DNA of 64,000 nucleotides, taken from NCBI GenBank assembly GCA_020436085.1, contig JAGQYM010000008.1:57960-121959 (forward strand), written 5' to 3'. The translations under genes were made by a program, and so were the position numbers. The notes beneath the pieces are model-generated. The model worked only from the letters and a program-made list of their open reading frames with translations. It was not told where the DNA came from and made no database searches. Origin of the DNA: Cyclobacteriaceae bacterium (GTDB lineage Bacteria > Bacteroidota > Bacteroidia > Cytophagales > Cyclobacteriaceae). Positions 1 through 8,617 of this stretch are shown piece after piece; position 1 is the stretch's first letter; each line of letters opens with the position of its first letter.

Positions 1-1
1 A

Positions 2-223
2 GGTAGCCTGGCCGATGCCCTGATGACTTTCAAGAATGAAGGCATCAACCTTACGAAGATTCAGTCGGTACCCATCATTGGCAAACCAAGTGAATACACG
101 ATTCACATAGATGTGGAATGGAAGAAGAGGAAAAGTTATGATGACGCCATTCGATTGGTATTGCGACAGGTGCGAAATCTGAATGTGATGGGCGAATACA
201 AAAAGGCAGCGATTAAATTTTAA
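2..223 (+). CDS. pheA: Prephenate dehydratase, C-terminal ACT domain (5' end cut by window)
   Basis: Only the last 73 codons are inside the window. They encode an ACT regulatory domain: the segment GSLADAL followed by INLTKIQSVP matches the phenylalanine-binding loop region of prephenate dehydratases, the enzyme that converts prephenate to phenylpyruvate. The catalytic domain lies upstream and cannot be seen. The gene ends 4 bases before an aminotransferase and leads an apparent operon with tyrA and a DAHP synthase/chorismate mutase, which supports the phenylalanine-branch assignment. The ACT domain would give feedback inhibition by phenylalanine (family knowledge, not tested here). Confidence 0.85.
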   Translation, partial: GSLADALMTFKNEGINLTKIQSVPIIGKPSEYTIHIDVEWKKRKSYDDAIRLVLRQVRNLNVMGEYKKAAIKF

Positions 224-227
224 AGAG

Positions 228-1424
228 ATGATTAAAACAGCAAAACGGATAGCGCAGGTTGAGGAATACTACTTCTCGAAAAAACTTCAAGAAGTTAGAA
301 GTCTTGATTCTCCCGATTTTCCCGTAATCAATTTGGGGATCGGAAGTCCAGACCTTATGCCAGGCGAAGAGACTATTGCTGCACTTTCTAAAACAGCATC
401 GCAGTCCACAAGTCACGGCTATCAAAACTATAAAGGTGTGCCAGCACTGCGTCAAGCAATTGCTGATTTTTCAAAACGTATTTATGGTGTTGATCTAAAT
501 CACAATGATGAGATACTTCCGTTGATGGGATCAAAGGAAGGTATCATGCACATCTCGATGGCCTTTGTAGATGAAGGAGACAGAGTGCTCATTCCTGATC
601 CTGGTTATCCCACCTATGCTTCGGTTTCGAAACTGGTAGGAGCAAACATTGAAACCTACAAGCTAAGGGCTGATCGCGGATGGCAGGTTGATATCGAAGA
701 CCTTGAGTCTCGTGATCTCTCACAAGTTAAGATCATGTGGCTTAACAGTCCTCACATGCCAACCGGCAGTGTGATGGACAAAATCATTATGGAGAGAATT
801 ATTTCCCTGGCGAAGAAGAATAAGTTTTTGGTGGTAAATGATAATCCTTACAGTTTAATTCTTAATAACCGCCCGGAAAGCCTGCTGTCAATTGAAGGTG
901 TAGAGGACGTTGCGTTGGAGCTAAACTCTCTAAGCAAATCACACAACATGGCAGGTTGGCGAGTTGGCTGGGTTGCGGGAAAGAAGGAGTTGATTGACGC
1001 TGTTTTGAAAGTGAAAAGCAATATGGACTCCGGTATGTTTCTCGGACTTCAAAATGCCGCAGTTGAAGCTCTCGGTCAAACAAAGCAGTGGTTTGACAAT
1101 CTTAACGCCACATACAAAAAGCGAAGAAAACTTGCGTTCGAAATATTAGATGAGTTGGAGTGCGTGTATGATGAAAATCAAGTAGGGCTATTTGTTTGGG
1201 CAAAAGCGCCCGAGCATGTGCGTAGTGTTGAGAAGTGGATTGATGAAATTCTCTATGGCTCAAAGGTTTTCATTACGCCTGGGTTCATTTTTGGTGATGC
1301 TGGAAAAGAGTTTGTTCGGATTTCATTGTGCGCCAATGAAGACAATTTGCGAAAAGCAAAGGAGCGAATTGAGAAATTAAAAATTGAAGGTAAGTCAAAA
1401 CAAAGAATGAAGGCGGCATCATGA
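228..1424 (+). CDS. PLP-dependent class I/II aminotransferase of the aromatic amino acid operon
   Basis: A 398-residue fold-type I aminotransferase. The PLP lysine is K237 in SLSKSHNMAGWR, and the NSPHMPTG segment (residues 173-180) corresponds to the family's N-P-x-N-P-T-G motif; GYPTY near residue 126 is also typical. It lies between pheA and tyrA, overlapping tyrA by 4 bases, so the natural substrate is probably phenylpyruvate, 4-hydroxyphenylpyruvate or prephenate. The sequence also resembles LL-diaminopimelate and aspartate aminotransferase groups, so specificity is inferred from context only. The ATG follows pheA by 4 bases and has an AAAGAG ribosome-binding-like stretch. Confidence 0.85.
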   Translation: MIKTAKRIAQVEEYYFSKKLQEVRSLDSPDFPVINLGIGSPDLMPGEETIAALSKTASQSTSHGYQNYKGVPALRQAIADFSKRIYGVDLNHNDEILPLMGSKEGIMHISMAFVDEGDRVLIPDPGYPTYASVSKLVGANIETYKLRADRGWQVDIEDLESRDLSQVKIMWLNSPHMPTGSVMDKIIMERIISLAKKNKFLVVNDNPYSLILNNRPESLLSIEGVEDVALELNSLSKSHNMAGWRVGWVAGKKELIDAVLKVKSNMDSGMFLGLQNAAVEALGQTKQWFDNLNATYKKRRKLAFEILDELECVYDENQVGLFVWAKAPEHVRSVEKWIDEILYGSKVFITPGFIFGDAGKEFVRISLCANEDNLRKAKERIEKLKIEGKSKQRMKAAS

Positions 1425-2317
1425 AAGTAACTGTTGTTGGACTAGGATTAATTGGCGGATCAATAGCGCGCGACTTGCGAAAGAACGGTCTCACATCTGA
1501 GATTATTGGCGTTGATCAAAATGAGGCTCATGGCGATTTGGCTGTGCGACTAGGAATTGTTGACAAGGTTTCAACACTCGAAGCTGCATTGAGTGAATCG
1601 AACGTTTGCATTTTGTCGATACCTGTCAATGCTGTAACAAAGGTATTGCCATTGATTCTTGATCAGGTGAAAGACTCAACCATTGTAATTGACACAGGCT
1701 CTACCAAGGCAGCTATTTGCAAGGCCGTAAGTCATCATAAGAACAGAAGCCAATTTGTTGCAGCACATCCGATAGCGGGAACGGAGAATTCTGGACCCGA
1801 AGCCGCACTCAACGGATTGTTTGAAAACAAGACGATGATTATTTGCGAAAAGCAAAAATCGTCAGATCATGCATTGCATGTAGCTGATCAGATTTTTAGA
1901 GCACTCAAGGTGAGAACAATCTTTATGGAGCCGGTAGAACATGACAAGCACGTTGCGTACGTTTCACATCTCTCCCACGTGAGTTCATTTTTACTTGGAC
2001 AAACCGTAATGGATATAGAAAAAGATGAGAGAAATATTTTTGCGCTGGCGGGAAGCGGTTTCGCATCGACCGTTCGACTTGCAAAAAGTTCTCCAGATAT
2101 GTGGGCTCCCATTTTTGAACAAAATGTAGAGTATCTCAGCCAGGCACTACTGGAATATATCATGCACTTGCAACGATTTCACTATCATCTCATGAAGAAA
2201 GACACAGCTGAAGTGCACAGAATAATGAGTCAAGCCAACGATATCAGACGTGTCTTGAGCGGTATAGAACTAAACGAACAAAAGAACAATAAAGTAGAAT
2301 CATTAATTGAAGATTAA
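1421..2317 (+). CDS. tyrA: Prephenate dehydrogenase
   Basis: 298 residues. The N-terminus is an NAD(P)-binding Rossmann fold with G7-x-G9-x-x-G12. DTGSTK (91-96) and HPIAGTE with H116 are conserved prephenate dehydrogenase motifs; the histidine is the catalytic residue of the family. The enzyme oxidatively decarboxylates prephenate to 4-hydroxyphenylpyruvate for tyrosine synthesis. There is no C-terminal ACT or chorismate mutase domain; the mutase is supplied by the next gene. Its ATG overlaps the stop of the aminotransferase (ATGA), indicating translational coupling. Confidence 0.9.
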   Translation: MKVTVVGLGLIGGSIARDLRKNGLTSEIIGVDQNEAHGDLAVRLGIVDKVSTLEAALSESNVCILSIPVNAVTKVLPLILDQVKDSTIVIDTGSTKAAICKAVSHHKNRSQFVAAHPIAGTENSGPEAALNGLFENKTMIICEKQKSSDHALHVADQIFRALKVRTIFMEPVEHDKHVAYVSHLSHVSSFLLGQTVMDIEKDERNIFALAGSGFASTVRLAKSSPDMWAPIFEQNVEYLSQALLEYIMHLQRFHYHLMKKDTAEVHRIMSQANDIRRVLSGIELNEQKNNKVESLIED

Positions 2318-2328
2318 ATAGAGCCAAA

Positions 2329-3429
2329 ATGAAAAAGGAATTGAACATATCACCATTGCAGAGCTGGACGAAAGCAGACCGCCCATTGATCATCAGTGGT
2401 CCATGTAGTGCAGAGAGTGAAAATCAAATGGTGAGCACTGCAAAGCTGTTAGCAGCATTGGGGAAAGTGAACGTATTGCGAGCAGGAATTTGGAAACCTC
2501 GCACTCGCCCTGGCCAATATGAAGGAGCAGGAAGCGAAGGACTGAATTGGTTGATCAAAGCGAAACAGGAGACTGGTCTTCCGGTAGCTACCGAAGTAGC
2601 CACTGCGGCTCATGTGGAAGAATGTCTCAGGGCCGGTGTCGATATCCTTTGGGTAGGCGCGCGTACTACCGTCAATCCATTTTCAGTTCAGGAAGTTGCG
2701 AATGCTCTGCAAGGAGTTGATGTGCCTGTGTTGGTGAAGAACCCAGTCAACCCTGATCTTGAGTTGTGGATTGGAGCACTCGAAAGATTGAATCGTGCTG
2801 GAATTAAGAAATTGGCAGCGATCCATCGTGGTTTTTCATCCTTCGAAAAAGGTCCATTTAGAAATGCGCCCATGTGGGATATTGCAATTGAACTGAAAAC
2901 CAGATTCCCTGAGCTGGATATCATCTGTGATCCTAGCCACATTGCTGGCCAACGTGAGTTGATTCCATTTATAGCTCAAAAAGCACTGGATCTTGATATG
3001 GCAGGTTTGATGATTGAGAGTCACATTGAACCGTCAGTCGCGCTTAGCGATGCCAAGCAACAAGTGACACCGTCTGCGTTAGGCAAAATCCTTGATGATT
3101 TGGTTGTGAGGACGCCTTCAACGGCCAATAAAGAATTCAAAAGCACACTTACAATACTTCGCGAGCAGATTGATCAATTGGATGACAAGATTATGCAAAC
3201 GATGGCAGCCCGTATGAAAATCTCTGAGCAAATCGGAAATTACAAGAGAGACAACAACGTGACTATCCTTCAGGTAAACCGCTGGGAAGAAATCATTGAA
3301 ACCAGAATTTCTCAAGGTAATGCGATGGGATTGACTAGTGAGTTTGTTAACAATTTATTAAAGCTGGTTCATAACGAATCTATTCAGGTACAACAGAAAG
3401 TAATGAATACCGCTGGACAGAACGTCTGA
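2329..3429 (+). CDS. Bifunctional DAHP synthase / chorismate mutase
   Basis: 366 residues. Residues 1-260 form a type I-beta 3-deoxy-7-phosphoheptulonate synthase with GPCSAES (24-30) and KPRTRP (56-61), the phosphoenolpyruvate and metal-site motifs. From about residue 270 a chorismate mutase type II helix bundle follows (LREQIDQLDDKI). The protein therefore catalyses both the first shikimate step and the chorismate-to-prephenate step feeding pheA and tyrA. Such fusions allow prephenate or chorismate feedback through the mutase domain. It is the last gene of the aromatic operon; a weak terminator-like stem follows about 57 bases downstream. Confidence 0.92.
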   Translation: MKKELNISPLQSWTKADRPLIISGPCSAESENQMVSTAKLLAALGKVNVLRAGIWKPRTRPGQYEGAGSEGLNWLIKAKQETGLPVATEVATAAHVEECLRAGVDILWVGARTTVNPFSVQEVANALQGVDVPVLVKNPVNPDLELWIGALERLNRAGIKKLAAIHRGFSSFEKGPFRNAPMWDIAIELKTRFPELDIICDPSHIAGQRELIPFIAQKALDLDMAGLMIESHIEPSVALSDAKQQVTPSALGKILDDLVVRTPSTANKEFKSTLTILREQIDQLDDKIMQTMAARMKISEQIGNYKRDNNVTILQVNRWEEIIETRISQGNAMGLTSEFVNNLLKLVHNESIQVQQKVMNTAGQNV

Positions 3430-3485
3430 TCTGGTTTTTCCGCCACCGGCACCACACATGTAGTTTGTGAGTTGAAACTTACTGC

Positions 3486-3508
3486 AGCCGCTGACTTTGG
3501 CTTTTTTT
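3486..3508 (+). terminator. Weak stem plus T-tract after the aromatic operon
   Basis: AGCC and GGCT (3486-3489 and 3499-3502) can pair across a 9-base loop and are followed directly by six T residues. The stem is only 4 bp, so termination here is tentative; the position between two unrelated transcription units fits. Confidence 0.3.
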
Positions 3509-3524
3509 AGATTAAATTCGACTT

Positions 3525-5666
3525 GTGTCAAGTCGGATAATTACTCTTTGTTTGGTTATGGCTTCTATTGGAGTGCGCGCGCAGTCCACTGAGCCACTCG
3601 ACAGTGCCACTTTGTGGAGTAGAATCACCGTAATAGAGGATCGGTATCTGGCCGATTTTCCAAAGACCTTCAGGGAAGTTGAAAATCTTTTTCTCCAAGC
3701 ACTAACTTCAACCTGTGAAAGCTGCAAGGGAAGAGCGTACATGATGTACGGAAAATTCTTTTGGGCCAATGGCCAATATCCGGAGGGCCTGGTCAATTTT
3801 AGAAAGGCTGCTAAGATATCCAGCCAACTAACGGACTACGATACATGGATAAAATCAATCGACCTTATCGGTAACACCTATTATTACCAGGCGTACTACG
3901 ATTCAGCTGAGTATTATTTTAAGCAAGCTTATTCTATTGCTGAGGAGACTGATGACCGGGAGGCTATGATCATGATTCTTCACGACCTGTCATTGATGTA
4001 CCACAGAAAAGGCGACTTTAAGAAAACGGTTGAGTATATTTTTAAAGGAGAAAAACTAAGAGATGAATTACCAGAAGCTAAACATTACATAGAGGCGATG
4101 GGCGCTATGGGGCCTCTGATGATTGATTCAATCTACTATAAGGGAGAAATAGAGGTTGAGCTCAGAAATTTAAAGCACCATATGGCCAATGGAGATACCA
4201 TGCTGATGTATCACACGTATCAAAATCTTGGTAAGGCACATCGCCAGCTGAACGACTACAAAAGTGCAGCACGATATTTTATTAAAGCCTGTGAGGTGAT
4301 GAGTACGATCAATTTACTACCCGAATGGGATTTGGTTGCCATCGACTATCAAAGCGCAGGAATGAAAGATTCATGCTTCTATTATCATTACAAAGCCAAA
4401 GAGGATTTTCATCGCTACACCAGACCAAACGCCTCGTACACTATGGAGTTATTGGGTGATGCCCATTCACATTTTGGGCAACTCGACTCTGCAGTTTTTT
4501 ACTACGATTCAGCGCTGGCGATGAGTTATCGCATGAACAATCGGATTACCTTCACAGGCATTCATCGGCATTTGGTAAGGGCCCATACCAGGCTCCGCAA
4601 CTATGAGGAAGCAGAAAGACATTTAGAGACGGGCCTAAGGCTGGCCAAAGAGATTTCACTCATTCATGAGAAAAATTTGTTGGATGAGGGCCGAGTGCTT
4701 TATGAGCAAAAAGGAGAATATAAAAAGGCACTCTACTATTCAGAGAGATTCAAGGATTATCTGGATAGTATAAACAGACAAGAAACGGCAATTAACCTGA
4801 CGCGCATGCAGGCAGATTTTGAAAATGCTAAAAAGGAATCTGAATTAGTTGAGCTTAAACAAATAAATCTACTTAATGAGCAGAAAATAAAAACCAGAAA
4901 TCTTCAAATCACACTTGCTGTTGTGTCTGTACTGATGGTAGGGGCTGGCGGCTTATTTTTCTATTACGAATCAGACAAAAAGAAGAAGTCAAATCAATTG
5001 CTCGCTAAGCAAAACCAGATCATTGAGGAACAGTACAAATTTGTAAGCCAACAAAAGGAGGAAAAAGAGATACTTCTGCAGGAAATCCATCATCGCGTAA
5101 AAAACAATCTTCAGATTATCAGTAGTTTGATTAACCTCAAAGCACGTAATCAGAGCGCTGAGACAAGTAATATTCTCAAAGATGTTAATTCAAGAATTTA
5201 CTCCCTGGGGTTGATACATGAGATGCTGTACAAAGCAGACAACCTGGGCTCTGTAGACCTGAAGGAGTATGTTGGTGAGCAGTGTCAGCTTACTGTTCAG
5301 TCACTGGAAGCTGAAAATATAGAACTCTGTATGGATCTTCAATCAGTTCATGCCAATGTGGACTCTGCACTGGCAATTGGATTAATCAGCAATGAACTGA
5401 TTACGAATGCGATAAAATATGCATTTGACAAGACTCAGGCTGCGAAAAAAATTTACGTGAGCCTAAACCGCCAATTGGAGCACTGGGTTTTTAAAATTGC
5501 AGATAACGGAGAAGGAGAACCAGTTTCGAAAGGGCAATTAAATAAATCATTTGGACTCCGTTTTGTCGATCAATTAGTGAGGTCCAAGTTAAATGGAGAG
5601 ATGAATATTTTGTTTCAAGATGGATTTCAGATTGAAATGAAACTCTCCCAACCCACATGGCGATGA
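3525..5666 (+). CDS. TPR-containing sensor histidine kinase, HisKA_2 family
   Basis: 713 residues with a GTG start that gives a short signal peptide ending GVRAQ. The first ~430 residues are tetratricopeptide repeats (several AxxxF/Y-A repeats), presumably periplasmic. A transmembrane helix lies near residues 461-480, then a coiled coil, then a HisKA_2 dimerisation domain with the phospho-acceptor H522 in EIHHRVKNNLQ. A GHKL ATPase follows, with N-box NELITNAIKYAF near residue 622 and G-box DNGEGE near 660. The downstream LytTR regulator, 25 bases away, is the likely partner. The stimulus is unknown. Bacteroidota carry many such TPR kinases paired with LytTR regulators. Confidence 0.88.
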   Translation: MSSRIITLCLVMASIGVRAQSTEPLDSATLWSRITVIEDRYLADFPKTFREVENLFLQALTSTCESCKGRAYMMYGKFFWANGQYPEGLVNFRKAAKISSQLTDYDTWIKSIDLIGNTYYYQAYYDSAEYYFKQAYSIAEETDDREAMIMILHDLSLMYHRKGDFKKTVEYIFKGEKLRDELPEAKHYIEAMGAMGPLMIDSIYYKGEIEVELRNLKHHMANGDTMLMYHTYQNLGKAHRQLNDYKSAARYFIKACEVMSTINLLPEWDLVAIDYQSAGMKDSCFYYHYKAKEDFHRYTRPNASYTMELLGDAHSHFGQLDSAVFYYDSALAMSYRMNNRITFTGIHRHLVRAHTRLRNYEEAERHLETGLRLAKEISLIHEKNLLDEGRVLYEQKGEYKKALYYSERFKDYLDSINRQETAINLTRMQADFENAKKESELVELKQINLLNEQKIKTRNLQITLAVVSVLMVGAGGLFFYYESDKKKKSNQLLAKQNQIIEEQYKFVSQQKEEKEILLQEIHHRVKNNLQIISSLINLKARNQSAETSNILKDVNSRIYSLGLIHEMLYKADNLGSVDLKEYVGEQCQLTVQSLEAENIELCMDLQSVHANVDSALAIGLISNELITNAIKYAFDKTQAAKKIYVSLNRQLEHWVFKIADNGEGEPVSKGQLNKSFGLRFVDQLVRSKLNGEMNILFQDGFQIEMKLSQPTWR

Positions 5667-5691
5667 AGTTATTAATAATAAATTTGGAGAG

Positions 5692-6438
5692 ATGGCGATT
5701 TCTGTAGCGATAGTCGAAGATGAGTTTGCTATTGCCCAGGACATTAGCACTTTTCTGGGAGACCATGGATATCAAGTCATCGGCATATATGAGTCTGGTG
5801 AAGATGCTTTGCAGGAGTTATCAATCACACCACCCGATTTGCTTCTGGTAGACATAAGACTACTTGGAGAGATGACTGGAATACAATTGGTCGAGAGAAT
5901 AAAGGAATTGTATGAACTGCCCGTTATTTACATCACAGCCAATTCTGACAGGGAAACCTACACAAAAGCTAAAGCTACCTTGCCGAATGCCTTTCTTGTA
6001 AAGCCGTTTACCCACTCGAATTTGTTGGCTGCTGTTGATCTTTCACTCTTCAATTTTTCGAGAAATCAAGTACCCGATGGAATCAGCAAAAGTGATGGAG
6101 ACACATCAAGCTATGAAACGCTTATTCATAAAAATCTTTTTGTCAGGGCGAACGGAAAGCACGAGAAGATATCACCTGGAGAAATACATTTTGTGAAGGC
6201 ATCTGGAAGTTATGTGCATATCCATACCGAAAAGAATCGATATGTTCTGTCTCAGAATCTAAACTCATTTTTGATGAGGATTAACCTCAAAGAGCTAGTT
6301 CGAATTCATAGGTCTTACGCAATCAATATTGGTAACGTGGAGTCCTTTGATGATACATCTCTGATGATTGCTGGTCATAAAATACCCATAAGCGAAAGTT
6401 ATCGCCAGGAATTTCTGTCGCGTGTTCGTTTGTTGTAG
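5692..6438 (+). CDS. LytTR-family response regulator
   Basis: 248 residues. The N-terminal receiver domain has acidic residues E9/D10, phospho-acceptor D54 in LLLVDIRL, and the conserved K in FLVKPF. A C-terminal LytTR DNA-binding domain (about residues 145-245) has the typical GEIHFVKASGSYVHI opening and FLMRINLKELVRIHRSYAI core. It is probably phosphorylated by the kinase 25 bases upstream and acts as a transcription factor. The target genes cannot be read from sequence; the envelope operon immediately downstream is one candidate. Confidence 0.9.
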   Translation: MAISVAIVEDEFAIAQDISTFLGDHGYQVIGIYESGEDALQELSITPPDLLLVDIRLLGEMTGIQLVERIKELYELPVIYITANSDRETYTKAKATLPNAFLVKPFTHSNLLAAVDLSLFNFSRNQVPDGISKSDGDTSSYETLIHKNLFVRANGKHEKISPGEIHFVKASGSYVHIHTEKNRYVLSQNLNSFLMRINLKELVRIHRSYAINIGNVESFDDTSLMIAGHKIPISESYRQEFLSRVRLL

Positions 6439-6499
6439 GAGTATTCGTCAGGGTATTGAAACTTCACAAAATTTTGATACCAACTCCAGAAAGATAAAC

Positions 6500-6560
6500 C
6501 CTCTCTTGCAAAAGAGGACTTCATAAGCAAGGTGAAATGAGCCAAATTACTGAATTGGCT
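6500..6560 (+). promoter_or_regulatory. Two hairpins in the gap before the PKD lipoprotein
   Basis: CCTCT (6500-6504) pairs with AGAGG (6513-6517), and AGCCAA (6540-6545) pairs with TTGGCT (6555-6560). Both sit in the 141-base gap between the LytTR gene and the lipoprotein. They could be a termination signal for the first unit or leader structure for the second; no T-tract makes the choice clear. Confidence 0.25.
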
Positions 6561-6579
6561 ACATTTTAAACCTTGAAAA

Positions 6580-8595
6580 ATGAAACGAAGCTTTTGGTTA
6601 TACCTTTCCATACCTGCTCTTGCGATCCTATTTATTGCTAGCTCTTGCTCGGACGATGATGGTGGAAATCCAGCAAACTCACTTACAGCTGATGCTGGCC
6701 CTGACCAAACGGTAGCACCTTTTAGTGTAGTAACCTTGGATGGTAGCGCGTCCTCTGGACCAGGTGGGACGTTCAACTACGAATGGGAACAACAAGGTGG
6801 TCCGGAGACTGTCAGCTTGAGTGGTTCAAGTTCTGCAAACCCAACTTTTACACCCACAAAGAACGGAATATATACTTTTCTGCTTCGAATAACGAGCAGT
6901 GGCCAGTTTTCAGTGGACAATGTGACCATTACCGTTACTGGAGCGCTCGAATTAAGCGGTACACTTTCTGAGAGCATGAGCCTGAAGGACATTGATTCTG
7001 ATCCGTCAATGCCCGACTACTTGATCACTTCTGACTTAACGATACCTGGTGGGATTACCTTGAATTTTGATGACCCTAACAATGCTAGTGGAAGTATAGT
7101 AGTGAAGGTTGCGGCAGGGGCTGGTATTATTGTGGAGGACAATGCAGTTTTCCGAATTTCTACTTCTAACAATCACAAGATTACCTCTGATACAGGTTGG
7201 AAGGGAATACTTGTCAATGGTGGGACGATTGATATTAGTGTGATAACTATTATCGAAAATGCCGGATCGACCGCCTTTGCTGGTCAATCGGAGGCGGCCG
7301 CCATAACGTTTGCAGGAAATACACCTGTGATATCAAATTTTAGAAATGTCATTTTTACCAACTCGGGCTCCTATGATATTCTCGCTACAGTACCAACTAA
7401 TGGTGCAGAGTCGATAATCTCCAATACTGGTTTTTCCAGCGCCATCCCTATCAAGGCTCCCATTTCATTTGTCAACTATATCGGCTTTAATACCTTCCCG
7501 ACCGACTATGACTACATCCATCTGCAGCCAAGTGGTGGCAGTACAATCGATGCCTTACCGGGACAGACCTTCTTTTTCCGGAACGGAGCAAAATTCTATT
7601 TGGATGATGATTTTTTGGCGGGTTCGCCAATTCTAATCCAAGCCTCGATTATTCTCATGAAGGAAGGTACCGGTATCCTGGCGCAAGAACAGTTAACTAT
7701 TTTGGAAAGTGAACTTGACGGCTTGGATGGAGCGGCCTGGAAGGGAATAGCATACGGTTCCGGCAATCAACTGTCCATTAGTAACAGTACAATTTCCAAT
7801 GCAGGAAGTGAAGTATTTAGTACTGGATTTCTCAGTACTTCTGAAAAAGCTGCCGTGTACATAACAAATGCAACATCAGGTTTTTCAAGCGTTGAGATTA
7901 TTAACAGTGGAGGATATGGCATATACAATGCCGGGATGAGTTCTGTGACGGTGAACAGCGGTACTTTTTCAGGTACCAGTCAACCGGCAATCAGGACACA
8001 TGTATTTCATATCCCCAATATTTCTTCTAATTCCTATACGATGCCCGTTGGCGTGGCAGCGGTAGAGGTCTTTGTTCCCAACATTACTACATCTCCGGGT
8101 AGCACATGGAGTCCGCTCGGAGGATCAAACTATTATTTACCGTCAGGCTCTGTGCGACTCTCCGGTGGTTCCTGGATTTTGCTGGCTGGTGTAAACATTA
8201 GATTCAAATCGGGAAAACAATTGGACTTGGAGCAGGGGCAGTTTACTGCTATCGGTACAGCCGAATCACCTATTACTTTTGATGGTGAGGCTGGAACGAG
8301 CGGCTCGTGGGCTGGGATATTGGTGCAGACCATAGCTAAGATCGAGCACTGCCAGATAAAGAATGGAGGGGAGACGGCCATCATCAAGAACGGAGTTACG
8401 CCTGCGACAGAAATTGCAAATCTGGTTTTCAATCAAACCGTAGCCTCTAGCAGCACATTCAAAAACAACACGATTTCAGGAGGTGCCGGATACGGTCTTT
8501 TAGTAGAATCAGGAAAACAAAACCCCGATGCTTTGAACGTGGCAAATAACAATACTTTCTCCAACAACACCAGTGGTGATGTTATCGTGAAGTAG
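6580..8595 (+). CDS. PKD-domain surface lipoprotein with beta-helix-like repeats
   Basis: 671 residues. The signal peptide ends in a lipobox with C23 (IASSC), followed by the acidic SDDDGG stretch common in Bacteroidota lipoproteins. Residues ~35-125 form a PKD-like domain (DAGPDQTVAPFSVVTLDGS). The remainder is rich in short N/S/T/G/I segments of the kind found in right-handed parallel beta-helix proteins (for example TISNAGSEVFS and EIINSGGYGIYNAG). Probably exposed at the outer membrane; no catalytic residues are recognisable. First of three co-oriented envelope genes. Function unknown; adhesion or polysaccharide binding are possibilities only. Confidence 0.75.
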   Translation: MKRSFWLYLSIPALAILFIASSCSDDDGGNPANSLTADAGPDQTVAPFSVVTLDGSASSGPGGTFNYEWEQQGGPETVSLSGSSSANPTFTPTKNGIYTFLLRITSSGQFSVDNVTITVTGALELSGTLSESMSLKDIDSDPSMPDYLITSDLTIPGGITLNFDDPNNASGSIVVKVAAGAGIIVEDNAVFRISTSNNHKITSDTGWKGILVNGGTIDISVITIIENAGSTAFAGQSEAAAITFAGNTPVISNFRNVIFTNSGSYDILATVPTNGAESIISNTGFSSAIPIKAPISFVNYIGFNTFPTDYDYIHLQPSGGSTIDALPGQTFFFRNGAKFYLDDDFLAGSPILIQASIILMKEGTGILAQEQLTILESELDGLDGAAWKGIAYGSGNQLSISNSTISNAGSEVFSTGFLSTSEKAAVYITNATSGFSSVEIINSGGYGIYNAGMSSVTVNSGTFSGTSQPAIRTHVFHIPNISSNSYTMPVGVAAVEVFVPNITTSPGSTWSPLGGSNYYLPSGSVRLSGGSWILLAGVNIRFKSGKQLDLEQGQFTAIGTAESPITFDGEAGTSGSWAGILVQTIAKIEHCQIKNGGETAIIKNGVTPATEIANLVFNQTVASSSTFKNNTISGGAGYGLLVESGKQNPDALNVANNNTFSNNTSGDVIVK

Positions 8596-8617
8596 TCAAC
8601 CTTAAAAAACTAATTTT